Assembly (NCBI RefSeq): GCF_018812025.1
Contig: NC_063052.1
Span: 21,459,414-21,523,413 of the forward strand
Direction: 5' to 3'
DNA: 64,000 nt
Origin: Megalobrama amblycephala
Taxonomy: Eukaryota; Chordata; Actinopteri; Cypriniformes; Xenocyprididae
Position numbers and translations under genes: made by a program
In this document: positions 1 through 12,100 of the stretch, piece by piece
How the letters are laid out: each line of letters starts with the position of its first letter
How positions within the stretch are numbered: position 1 is the first letter of the stretch
Notes under the pieces: model-generated
Databases searched by the model: none
Told to the model about the DNA's origin: nothing
The model's input: only the letters and a program-made list of their open reading frames with translations

Positions 1-892
1 ACTGCAGGGGGTCCAGTAAGGGTCCAGTGATGTCCTTCAGAAAAGCCAGAACCAGTCTTTCAAATGACTTAATGGCCACAGACGTTAGAGCCACAGATCT
101 GTAGTCATTTAGTCCAGTAATTTTGGGTTTCTTTGGGACGGGGATGATGGTGGAGCGTTTGAAGCATGAGGGGACTTCGCACAGCTCCAGTGATCTGTTG
201 AAGATCAGTGTGAAGATGGGGGCCAGCTGGTCAGCGCAGGTTTTCAGACAGGCTGGTGAAACGCTGTCTGGGCCTGGTGCCTTTCTTCTCTTGTTCTTTC
301 TGAAGACCTGGCGCACGTCATCTTCACTGAACTGAATTGCAGGTGTGGGGGAGAGGGGGGTTGATGGAGGTGTGAATGGTGATTTTTCAAACCTGCAATA
401 AAACCCATTCAGATCGTCTGCCAGTTGTTGATTCTCCACAGAGCTGGGGGATGGTGTCTTGTAGTTGGTGATAACTTTCAGACTTTTCCACACTGAAGCT
501 GTGTCATTAGAAGAGAACTGATTCCGAAGTTTATCAGAATAATTCCTCTTTGCCACTCTGATCTCCTTTTCCAGTGTGTATTTGGCCTGTTTGTACAAGA
601 CTCTGTCCCCTTTTCTGCGAGCATCTTCTTTGGCCTGACGGAGCTGGCTGAGTTTTGCAGTGAACCAGGGTTTGTCGTTGTTGTAAGATAAACGAGTCTT
701 TGTAGGAATGCACAGATCCTCACAGAAACTGATATATGAAGTTACAGTCTCTGTGAGCTCGTCCAGATCGGTGGCAGCAGCTTCAAAAACACTCCAATCA
801 GTCCATTCGAAACAGGCTTGTAAAGCCCGCTCTGTTTCGGTGGTCCATCTGTGACTTGTTTCCAAGTAAACATTGACATTCCTCATTAATTA
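1..892 (-). mobile_element. Non-LTR retrotransposon (LINE, L2/CR1-like) fragment: linker and start of reverse transcriptase
   Basis: Read on the minus strand, this stretch gives the segment between endonuclease and reverse transcriptase of a fish LINE: a KPWFTAKL-type motif, a basic region, then the RT entry with KAPGPD and a VALTSVAIKSFERLVL-like block near the left edge. The RT continues beyond position 1, so the catalytic core lies outside the window. The frame is broken in several places, so the copy is dead. The family is assigned from the motif order; L2 versus CR1 versus Rex needs a tree. Confidence 0.8.
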
Positions 893-1030
893 ATCTCAAA
901 CACTACTGGTCTATTATACTCTATATGCTGGTCTATAGTATATCTTCCTTCTTCCTTAAGTTTATTACTTATTTTGGTAAATATCCTCAAACATTCTTTG
1001 TAGCATTTGTGTATTGGGGGGGTGGGGGGA

Positions 1031-1201
1031 CTCAATCTCGCCTAGGGCAACCAAAGGGCTAGAGCCGGCCCTGTTTGTTTGGGTTGATTTCAAATATCAA
1101 CAATGTCCAACAGCATAGTTTAAATACCACTTACTGCACCTGTGAAAGAATTTAACTGTAATTAGTTGATTGACTGGTCAGTTTAACTTGATATTCAACA
1201 T
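1031..1201 (+). repeat. Direct repeat copy 1 (about 170 bp)
   Basis: Nearly identical to 2732-2902; both begin with TCAATCTCGCCTAGGGC and end with TTGATATTCAACAT. No coding potential. It is a dispersed fish repeat or a local duplication. Confidence 0.85.
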
Positions 1202-1394
1202 GTTTTTGATCTGCCTGCATTGACACCATTTTGTGCAAATTGAACTGAGCTGGACGATGACATCACTGTTTTCTCCAGAGCTGCTGTATAGATAAATTAA
1301 CTAAATTAATAACTAATGGTTTTTACAAAGGAATGAATCAACACTGAACGTATTTAAGCTGGACATTGACACCATTTTCTTCTAGAGCTGCTGT

Positions 1395-1480
1395 ACAGCC
1401 AAAATTATTTTCCTGTTATCACTATAAAGCTGCTTTGACACAATCTGCATTGTAAAAAGCGCTATATGTACGTAAGTGAC
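1395..1480 (+). repeat. LINE/SINE-type 3' tail
   Basis: Contains AAGCTGCTTTGACACAAT followed by AAAAGCGCTATAT, the same tail motif that ends the L2-like copy at 15893-16888 (opposite strand) and a fragment at 56850-56930. Only the tail is recognisable here. Confidence 0.5.
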
Positions 1481-1976
1481 AGAACTGTCCTTTAAAGATG
1501 CAACTATGACAGAGTATTATGTCCCAAAGCTTGCCTATACTCTTCTGCTCCACACTCAAAAGTATGTACTTTTTCTTCACAAAAATGGTACATACTTTTA
1601 GGGCATAGTATAAATAGGCAAATTGTTGGTATCGTATATCTATAATTTACTTGTTTGATTTACACTTGGCACTGAGACAAAGTTTACGTGCACACCTGAA
1701 AATTCTCCCGTGCGTTGTGAAGAAACAGTTCTACGTATAATTACCGTACATTTCTTGGCCACCCCTAAATGATGGCTAATGCTTTTAGCCTAAAGCCTTT
1801 GGCATAATGCAGTCTTTAAATTTATAAAACCAGTTTAAAAGGTCAAGAGGCCAGCTCATGGTATGCTATTTCATGCTGTTCACCCTTCTGTACAGTTCCC
1901 CTCTAGGAATATACTAAAATATGATTTTTTTTTTTTTAATTGGCCATGGCCAGATGCACTCAGGTAATATTTGCAG

Positions 1977-2414
1977 AGGCCGGCACCTGCTGGAGAAAGG
2001 ACACCTGATCCTTCATGTTCTCCTCTCTCTGAACTTTGTAAGTACAACTAGTACTATTGTTGCTGTTTTTGTTATTGTTGTTATTATTATTAGCAATTAT
2101 TACTTTTATAATCACATCACATTAATACTACTAATTGTAATCAGTAGTATTATTTAGCCTAATAGATTAGTAATAATAGTAGTGGTGGTAGTAATTGTAA
2201 TTTATCTACTAAAAGTTACATGGTCAGAGATAAAATGTATTTGTACAATGCAACTATGTGGTAGGATGATAGAAATGACCAAAATGCAATTGTGTAACGG
2301 ACAGCATGGATGAACTCTGTGTTTAAATACATACAGCTGCAGGAGTAGGGACATCCAGTAGTGGTACTCCAGGGACCAGTGACACACAGGCCAGGAACAC
2401 ACAGCCTGCATCAA
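1977..2414 (+). other. Two possible exons of a Pro/Ser/Thr-rich (mucin-like) protein
   Basis: Positions 1977-2037 and 2337-2414 each have an AG acceptor and a good donor (GTAAGT and GTGAGT). Both can be read in one compatible phase (phase 1 out, phase 1 in) without a stop, giving a Pro-rich piece and then a Ser/Thr/Gly/Pro-rich piece. The second is a symmetric 78-bp exon. They lie upstream of the signal-peptide exon of the NIDO gene, so they would belong to another gene or a relic. Small open exons like this arise by chance, so the call is weak. Confidence 0.25.
2133..2174 (+). repeat. Short direct repeat, copy 1 of about 40 bp
   Basis: The same sequence (AATTGTAATCAGTAGT and following) recurs at 2904-2943, directly after the second copy of the 170-bp repeat. 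This suggests template-switch or recombination shuffling of this locus. Confidence 0.8.
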
Positions 2415-2564
2415 GTGAGTCTATTTAATAGTATTTATTCAAGCCACATCCATACTTTAAAGTACAACAGAAAAAGGTTAGCATGTATTAAAATACAATA
2501 GCTTGTTTTCTTAAAGAAGTTCAACCACATTTATCATTTCACTCAATGCTTGTCTGGCTATTAG

Positions 2565-2731
2565 GGCTGGGCGATATATCGCATGCGATTGTCACGCGCA
2601 TTTCGTCAGTAAAGCCGGTTCCCTGATTACCGCTAAATCGCCATCACCTGCTTTCAAATGGAGCGACATTTAATAGACAGAGCCGTAGTTCACTGACAAG
2701 CTACACAATATCGCGTTCATTATCGAAGGCG
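2565..2731. mobile_element. Non-autonomous DNA transposon fragment (GGGCTGGGCGATAT end)
   Basis: Begins with the terminal motif GGGCTGGGCGATATATCG that is common at the ends of fish hAT-like MITEs; no coding content. The opposite-type end (ATATTGTCCAGCCCTAA) appears alone near 7795. Confidence 0.5.
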
Positions 2732-2943
2732 ATTCAATCTCGCCTAGGGCAACCAAAGGGCTAGAGCCGGCCCTGTTTGTTTGGGTTGATTTCAAATATC
2801 AACAATGTCCAACAGCATAGTTTAAATATTACTTACTGCACCTGTGAAAGAATTTAACTGTAATTAGTTGATTGACTGGTCAGTTTAACTTGATATTCAA
2901 CATAATTGTAATCAGTAGTATTATTTAGCCTAATAGATTAGTA
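2732..2943 (+). repeat. Direct repeat copy 2, with fused 40-bp piece
   Basis: 2732-2902 matches 1031-1201 and is followed at once by the 40-bp segment also found at 2133-2174. The two pieces lie about 930 bp apart in the first arrangement and touch here. Confidence 0.8.
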
Positions 2944-3040
2944 TTCAGTATAAGTGTTCAGTCTTAATTTGTGAGAATCTTAAATGGGTTGTTCAAAGCA
3001 AAAGGTGACAACCCCACCCAAAACACACCCATAACACAGG

Positions 3041-3135
3041 TATAAATTGAGACACAATAACTTTGAAAGCATGTGTTTCAAAAAACACAGGAGAGAAGTT
3101 CTTCATTAGCTATTCTTCAGAAACGTCACATATTG
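3041..3135 (+). promoter_or_regulatory. Putative TATA box and 5' UTR exon of the NIDO/ZP gene
   Basis: TATAAATT at 3041-3048 lies about 95 bp before a clean donor (TATTG|GTAAG, exon end 3135). If transcription starts about 25-30 bp after the TATA box, exon 1 runs from near 3070 to 3135 and is non-coding. It is spliced to the signal-peptide exon at 3341. Inference from signals only. Confidence 0.5.
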
Positions 3136-3340
3136 GTAAGATTCTTTTCATCATTATTTTATATTAATTTGATTTTGGTTTAAAGTTTTGCTAAAGCCAG
3201 GTGCACACTGTGCAATTAATAATAGTCCTTTACAATTGTTTTTTGTCAGACTGTATGAACATGTCAAACTAGCGATCAATGAACTTTTTCAGAAAATGTT
3301 GTATATGTTATGCAAACTAAATATTTTTGGTCTTTTACAG

Positions 3341-3632
3341 AATACGGTGACAGACCAACTAAATGATGGGGAAACCTGCCCTGTTACATGTTGTAGCACT
3401 GCTGTCTCTTTTTGCCAGTAAGGCAGTCAGATATTAAATATGAAAATATTCAAAAACTTATTGATTAATGATTACATTAATTAAATACTTTGAATTTTCA
3501 AATATATATCAGATTTTGATGTTAATTTGCAAAGTGTTGTCAAACATAAATCAACTATATAATTTATACAAATGCTCTGAAAATAACTCTGTTCTGTTTT
3601 CACTACACCAGGTGAAACAACCAAGGCTGAAG
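3341..3632 (+). CDS. Signal-peptide exon and 21-bp micro-exon of the NIDO/ZP gene
   Basis: Exon 3341-3417 holds two consecutive in-frame ATGs (3363 and 3366) and a hydrophobic stretch with LLHVVALLSLFA, a typical signal peptide. It ends in phase 1 before GTAAGG. A 21-bp exon, 3612-3632, follows and encodes the residues ETTKAE between split codons. It again ends in phase 1 and joins cleanly to the exon at 9629, which starts VPANFLDFG. The first ATG is taken as start because nothing in frame lies upstream in the exon. Confidence 0.7.
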
Positions 3633-3737
3633 GTAATGATAATATTATGCTATTACAAATTATATTGCAGAAGATACATAAGATATTTACGTTTCCCAAA
3701 ACTACTCAAAATAAGGGATTAAACTGAATATAGAATC

Positions 3738-3802
<65 letters not shown>

Positions 3803-6800
3803 GGTGTGTCTCTAGGGAGCTGATTGAGACACACCCTTATATATATATATATATGAGGGTGTGTCTCAATCAGCTCCCTAGTAGTCCCTCAGTAGTCAGG
3901 GCACTGATCAGGGAGTCGGCCACATTCACTTTCATGATATATATGATTCACGAACTAGGGAGCTGATTGAGACACAGGGTCAGTTAAATAGGTAACCCTT
4001 GCTCCATTGCAACACCGACGCCCAGCAGCGGCCCTGCGTTTCCGCCATTTTGTGGTGAAAGTGAGTCGTCAGTCCACTAGTTTCAATATCAGCTGCTTTG
4101 TTTAAAAAAAAAAAAAAAAAAAGGACATTAAAGCTGAAATCCAACCTGAATTATGACAACACAGAATAAAATAGTGATCATCAAATATTTTTTAGTTATT
4201 TTACACACTTATGTTGGGGGTCAATTTGACCCGTTTAGATTTTCTAGTTGTTGGAAATACTGGTTAACCTATGTTTTTTTTCTTGATATTTTGTTACTTT
4301 TTCTCATTTATCATCATGAACATGCATGCAAAGTTTCAACATGCTGGTGTTTTTTGACATATACAAACAAAATTACTATTACGTTCGTGATGTTCGCGGG
4401 TCAATTTGACCCGCATATTTTAACGCTCTAAGGCAACTGTACTGACCCAAAATAATAACATTTCTTGGTTATATTTTGTTATTTTATTTTTTTACTACCT
4501 TATGAAGCTAAAAAAATAGGTTTTCCACACTTATTTCAATACAGAAAAATATTTTGTCAGCCACAGATGGTAAAAATTACCTATCATTTATTTTTTCAAG
4601 CTACCTGATATAATATTAAACCTTTGTTTTTTTTCTTGAAATTTTGTGACTTTTTCTCATTTAGGGTCATGAACATGCATGCAAAGTTTCAACACACTGA
4701 TGTGTTGTGAAATGTGCATACAGAAATTTTATACGTTCGTACTGTTCGTGGGTCAATTTGACCCCCATAGGCAACCATTCAAAATCAACTACAGACCCTA
4801 AATTCAAAACACTTCTGTGTTGTATGTCAGAACTCCTCAACTCTAGTACTGATGTGTCAGTGTCTTAATGAGTTTAACTGCTTTTTATTTTCAAAGTTTG
4901 TGGAAATATAAAGTTGTTTTACCTGTTAATTATCTATCCCACTTTTTGAGCATAGATATTAAAATGACTTTTCTAACTTACATTGTTAAAGATTTTGAAT
5001 ACTTCAGAGCACAGACTTAAGTTTGGTATCTTTTTAAAGGGAAAACTTCACAGATTATTGTAGAAGTAAAAAGTAAAAAAAAAAAAAAAGTTGTAAAAGT
5101 AAAGTTTAAAAAAGTTTATGAAAATTTAAAATATATAACATATATTTTTTTTATATTTTATATAAAATATATATTTTACAAAACATTTTCAACTCTAAAA
5201 CATCAAGAAAATCACAGTTAAATATCTGAACAAGTTCTGTGCCGAATTTTAGGTTGATATCTCAAAAAAAACAAGTTTTAGTAAGACTTTTTGTGCGCAG
5301 TACCAAACTTTTTCACTAGATGACATCAAGACTCCACTGGTGACTCTTCGATTTCCATATATGGTTTGAGTGATCTGAACCATATTTTCCATACTTTTCA
5401 AAATATTTATGAAGTAGACATCCTATTCATTAGAAGTTTGGGGAGTAATATTAATATTTGATTTGAATTCGATCCCTAAAACACATAAAAAGAACATAAG
5501 GAAAGAATCAGAGCGTGTTATAGTTTGGCACTGCATCACAAATGACGAATCTATCGCTATTTATCTATTGTTCTGTCATTTATTTTGAAAATCAGTCACC
5601 AAATATGAAAACTAGAGTCTGAAAGCTTTCAAACGATAGATAGTTTGTCAAGATTACTTTAGGTTTAGACTAAGATATTATTGTTATAAATGTATAATGG
5701 TAAATGTCCCACAGGTCGGGGAGGGGCCATCTTAAAAATAGTGGTTAAAAATATTTTTATTAATCATAAATTCAGATATTTATTCTTTGTAATGTGTGAA
5801 AAATATTGATATTAAAAGTTAATTATTTAAACATGATTGTATGTTTTTTTTTATAGTGTGATTTTTGTGGAATTGTATTGAATCCAATGAAGGTCAATTT
5901 GACCCGGACCATCAAGATCGTACCCAGAATTCGAACAGCGCATGAGGGTTAAGTCTTCTACTTTTTTCACAAAACCTTTGCTCTCTAGAAACCCAGTCAG
6001 TTTGGGTTAAAATTCTTTTGTGTGTGTAAAAGGCTTTTACACACTGAATTATTACCAACATATGAAACTAAATTAAGGACAAGCATCAGAAAAATTGGGA
6101 ATGTTGGACAATAAATATATGAATATAACAGCTTGATTTTGCAGTGTTGTCTAATGTCCGTTAAAGCAAAAGTGTCCAAAAGTGTGAATTATGGGATAAT
6201 GGAGACAGCAATGCATCGTGTATTATAAGATCAATATGTTTGTAGCGTGATCCATTAAAACATACAATATATATATTTCAATTCAGACCTAGATATTATT
6301 TCTATTACTCCACTAGGTCTGAAATATATTGTTCGCTGCAAACATGATGATCTTAAATGTATTAATTATTAATTTACTATTAATAAATGTGTAAAGTTGC
6401 ATAAAATGGAAATACTTAATAAAGTACGCTAACTACGTTACATCAGATGGATGAATAGTTGGATTCCACAACTGGTAAAACATAAGACAATATAACATTT
6501 ACTGTAGGAGCCATACAATTTACTGGTGACTTAATTTAAAAAACTGTTCTATTGCGCTTCTGATTTGGCAGTGAAATTTGCAGATTTTGGGTGCGTAAGA
6601 TGTGAAGGATTCTATGGTCCAGTTAGTATTTTCACCCCATAATGGCGACCGCGCTACCGGAGCGCCATCTAGTGGCTGTTACCCAAAAAGTATCAAAGTG
6701 TCACCTCTTGGGTTCTAAGCTCTTTGTTTTCACTGAGGAAGTTAGCGGCGCATGGGTTCCCTCGGTTGAAAGCCTATGAATTTTTCCCATATACTTTAGG

Positions 6801-9111
6801 AAAATCGCAGAAAATAAGCTCTGTGTTTAACAAAGGGTCATGACACTTACACGTTTTGTCTATCAAGATAATCTTTACAAGTTAAAACAACATTTATACA
6901 TTTTGAAGCCTAAATAAAGTCGTCAGATATAAAAAGCTAACAGTAGGCTATAAATGGACTACAGCACACCATGGTCGCAGATCAACGTCGTCACCACCAA
7001 GCTTCCTCAAACTGTATTTAAAAAACAACGCTATTTAAAAACATGCTCAATTATTATGATCTGCGCTGTGTATGAATACTTATCCACTTTTTCATGAGAA
7101 ATGCTGTCCAAATGTCATGTTTGTCATGATGACGTCTAAAGTCCCCGCCAAAGGAAGTAGTCCCTTTTAGCACTTTGTTAGCAACCGCCATTTTTAAGAC
7201 ACAGTAAAGGTTTAAAAAAATCACAAGCGGGTTATAACTGGTGTGTTTTATGTCATAGATCAAAACGTGAAAATATTTAGAGGCTTTGTTAACCACAGAC
7301 CTTATTTCAGGCGATTTAGCAAAAACCCATTCAAAATACCCATTGACTTTACGGCGTCGGAAGCCCTAAAATGCTAACTCACTTCCGGGTTTTGCCTACA
7401 AAAATGCATCATCCCTGAGGTACTCTATAGAGGGTATGCATCAACGTCAGTTTCCTGCCGGAACGTGCTCCCTCAGCTGGACTGAGTGGCAAAAGAACCT
7501 GCTGCATGACTGGATTTAATAGGGGAAACTGCGAAAATGCGAGTAAAACAAACGATTACATTAAAGGTTGCGCTCGAAAGTGTTCCTTATGACGTCATAT
7601 AAACCTAATCCATGGATATTGACATGCAATCAGGAGTCATGTTTCCTGACATTTATATGTGCCTGATTTCGACACCGGGGAAATAAATAAAGCAAATCTG
7701 CCTGTGAATATTTTATATAACTACAATATTGGAAAGTTTAAATCCGAATAATCACTTATATCAATGTTATATACATCGTCATATTGTCCAGCCCTAAAAC
7801 TTGTATAGTTTTTGTCAGTGTTTATTTAAAAACAACCAATTATGCAGAATATAAGATGGTAAATATTTAACTGATGATTTGTCAACTAAATATATAAAAA
7901 TACAATATATACGGTATGATTTTACCTTACAAAATGAAAACTGCAAATCCATGTTTCTCTGCTGGAGTCCAGCTGTTTCTGTGAATTGCAGTGGTCCATT
8001 TGCTTCTTTTTTTTCTGTAGCTTTCGGCAGTCTTTAAATATATACCTCAGGTTTTGTGTCAAAGCTATTTGTACATCACAAAGCACTTTCCCGTTTTGGA
8101 TGTGTTTTGTGTGTTTTTTTGCTGCATTTACGCTAAAAACCAATGCTGCCACTCAGTGGGCATAACCGCAGTTGTAACGGTCGATGGTGACGTCACATGC
8201 ATACAAGAGTAAGTCCATGGCTTATGTAGGGTGTGTGATTGGCTGCAGCTGTGTGTGTGTAATCAGTGCAATGGATGATGGGAAATGTAGTCCGGGTGAT
8301 GTGCAAAAGTTAGTGTGTGGCGCATAAGTCCATACAAAACAAAACTGGGATCGTGACATTAATGAAGTTGTGACACACCTCATTGTCTGAGATGGTTCCC
8401 ACTGTCCCACACCTATTCCCATTCTTCAATTGACGACCATTTGGTCAGGATTTGATCAACCCAAATGGTGCAGAAACAACATAAATGTTGACTTTCTTCT
8501 CTGTGATTATTAAGCCATTTTGGGGATGAGCTCATTCTAAAATATATTTTGGAGTGGAATTCTTACAATGACTAGAATTCATAAAGAGGATATCAATATG
8601 AATAAAAAGAAATAGGACTAATTAATAAAATAAAATAAAAAAAAGAAACATTGATTAAAAGAATGCAATTGAATATGATTAATTTAACATACACTATATG
8701 CCATCATATATATATATATTTATTTATTTATTTATTTATTTATTTATTTTTTATATTAACCAAAAAATATTCATGAGTGATTATATCAAGAGTGTGATAG
8801 ATGGCATGTAATATAGAGACACTTGCTTGTGTCGTTATTTTTCCAAAATCAAGCTCAAATGGAGTTACAAGGTTTTTCACCAGCAAATGTTGAAGATTTG
8901 TGTTTTGCAAATACCAGACTGACACGCTTCTCTGCTCTTCAAATAGGCTACATAAAACAGTAGCCTTTACACACAATGTGTTTTGAATAAAGAAAACGCT
9001 GTACTTATTCAAAGAACCATTTTTTTTTTTAATTTACCCTTGCACTTCAAATAAGCAAGCAGAGACATTCTCCAAAATGTATGCAGCACTCAAGTGGTGC
9101 TCACTGCAGAG

Positions 9112-9165
<54 letters not shown>

Positions 9166-12100
9166 GTTATTGTGTTATTAAATGTAAGATAAAATATGAT
9201 GAATGAACAGTGAAAGTAGGTTTGTACAATACATTTTAATAGTCCATGAAAATAACTGAAGGGAATATCCTATATATTTTTAAACAAATTAAATCAGTGA
9301 ATATGATTCATTTTATTTTGGTTTCTCTACCTAATACATTTAAAAATTACAAATGCAATGAAAATGCAAATATTGATATCGGCGAGTAGCAAAAATAAAT
9401 GTATCGGTATGGACCGCGTTCTGGAAAAAGTGTTATCGGTGCATCCCTAGTTTTAACTTAAAAATTAATTGCTGAATAAAATATGATTATTGGGTACATA
9501 AAAATACTATAAAAATACTAGTTTTAATGAACCTGATTTGACTTTGAATTTTAATTCATATTTTGGCTTGCACATTTAATTTGTACTTAAGAGTCTTAAT
9601 AATGAGATGTATTTTACATTGTCTTTAGTTCCAGCTAATTTCCTGGATTTTGGAAATGGAGACACAATAAACCCTCTTTCAGATGATGGTGGCTCTCAAA
9701 CCATTCCCTTGCAGCAGCCTACCAAATACTTTGGACGTACACACAATCGTGTCTTTGTAAGTATTGGATTATTTAATTGGTTGCAGATTTATTTATGCAT
9801 CAATAATTTTATATATAAAAAATAGTATTTACAGTAATTGAAGTTGATATTTTTCTTATAGATTAAAACTTAGATTTAGCAGTGTGCCATATTTTTCATA
9901 TTTAATTTGGTCAAATGTTGGTCAAAACTTTTCCTTTTTTTTCCTCTCAATGTTAGGTGAACAACAATGGCCTCATTACATTTTCGCAGCAGCTGGAGCT
10001 GTTTATTCCCATACTAAACCCTGGAATAGACTTCGTTGCTCCTCTGTGGATTGACCTTGACAACACAAATGGAGGAACTGTCTCTTATAGAGAGCATACA
10101 AGTGGTGCTGTACTGGCACAAGCCACTGCAGCAATTAGAGAATACTTCCCTAACATACCTTTTGCTGCTACTTCAGCCTTTATCGCTACCTGGTACAATG
10201 TGCCATACTTTCTAGATCAAAGGGTAAGATCTTATCTATGATTAACAAATTATCCAGTGTTTTCTGATGCACTGTGATGTCTATGTTTATTTTTATTGGT
10301 GATTTACAGAGGGCCACTTTCCAAATTGTTATAGTTTCCAGTGTTCATCGGACTTTCATCCTGTTCAACTATGGTAATATTGCTCAAACAGCAAGGACTT
10401 GGGTGGTGAGAAGAGAAGTAAAGGTCCTAAAGCATTTTACAAATTACAGAAATTATTTAGAATTTTCAAAGTCCCTTTAAGACAAGTCATGTCACTCGGC
10501 GGCCATCTTTGAAATGTCTCTCGGGCATCCAAGTGCAGCTCCTACCTCTTTGAATGGGGACACATTAAATTCTCTAAAGCTGTTTGCAAAGCTTTTGATG
10601 AAATCTGACAACAACTGTCTCATCTCATCATAAATATTGTTTCTAAACGCTCGAATCATGACAAAAAACTGTATTTTTCAGGCTGGATCAAGTTAATGCG
10701 CATGCACAGTCCTAAATGCGCGTCTCTTGTGCCTCATTTCGGAGGCACGCATCTGACTGTTTCTATAGGAACCGGATCTTCTAACGGCCGCTGCAGTGAC
10801 GTGATGACTTTACCAGTTGGCGATTGGCTTTAGAAGCTGGGACTTATTCCGCCATATTGCGCGTTGCACTTTCTCCTATTCATAATAATACGAGTGGCAC
10901 GTCTTGTGTTATTCTATAGTCTTTGGAATTTTACTCTTCCTTCAATACTTCCTGTACTAGAAAAAGAAAGTTCTATTTAAAAAAGAATAAGGATTTTATA
11001 AAATCTGTTTACTTCTACAGGCTGGTTACAACACGATGGACAATGTCAATTCTTTCAGAATTCCAGTAGCCAGTGCCCCAGAACTCTCATCCAGCAGCAA
11101 TACCAACGTGAATGGTCGCTGGGCTTTACGTGTTGATGGCTCACTGAACTGTAAGCCAATGTTTAAATGATAACTTTTGTGAGCCTGTGTCTATAGCAGA
11201 ACTAAATTTCTTGTCACTTATACTTTTCCTAGTGCCAACAAGTTTCCTACCCTTTGGGTATAGAGAAATGGTGAACCCCCCTGCTGAGGATAGAAGCTCT
11301 GAAGTCATTATATTGCAGCAGCCTATCAAATACTTTGGACGCATATACAATCGGATATTTGTAAGCATTATTCCCCTTTCCCCCACTGAAGTTTTTTATT
11401 ATTTTTTTTTTTTTCCAAATTTCTCCATAATATACTTTTAAGAAAATGTGGTGCTAAATTTTAGGTGAACAACAATGGCCATCTAACGTTTACCGAGCCG
11501 CTGTCTGCCTACAAACCCTCTCTGGATTCCGAAAGAGACATCATTGCTCCTCTTTGGACTCACCTTGACAATAGACGCAATAGACGTGGAGGAACTATCT
11601 CCTATAGAGAGGATACAAGCAGTGCTGTACTTGCACAAGTCACTGCAGCTGTTCATCAATACTTCCCTAACATACCTTTTGCTGCTACTTCAGTTTTTGT
11701 TGCTACCTGGGACAGTGTGCCATACTATAATGGTGGAGGGGTAAGATCTAATCATTGTTTATCAACGAATTAGTGTTGTCCTATGAAGGGTGAAGATTTT
11801 TAATGCTGTCTGTTGGTATTTCGAAGTTGGTTACTTTCCAGGTTGTTTTAGTCTTCAGTGTTCATCGCACTTTCATCCTGATCAACTATGGAGACATTGC
11901 AGAAACAGGACAAATTTGGCTGGTGAGTAGAGACAGATCCTTGTAATTTACAAAACAGATGAATGACAAGGAATTGCCCTTGCCTCACATCATATCTTAC
12001 ATAACTGGTCATTTTTGCAACATTACAAGCAAAATACACTTATATCTGGAACAGGCTGAGGACCTAAACACGATTGATTTACTGTACTTCTACAGGCTGG

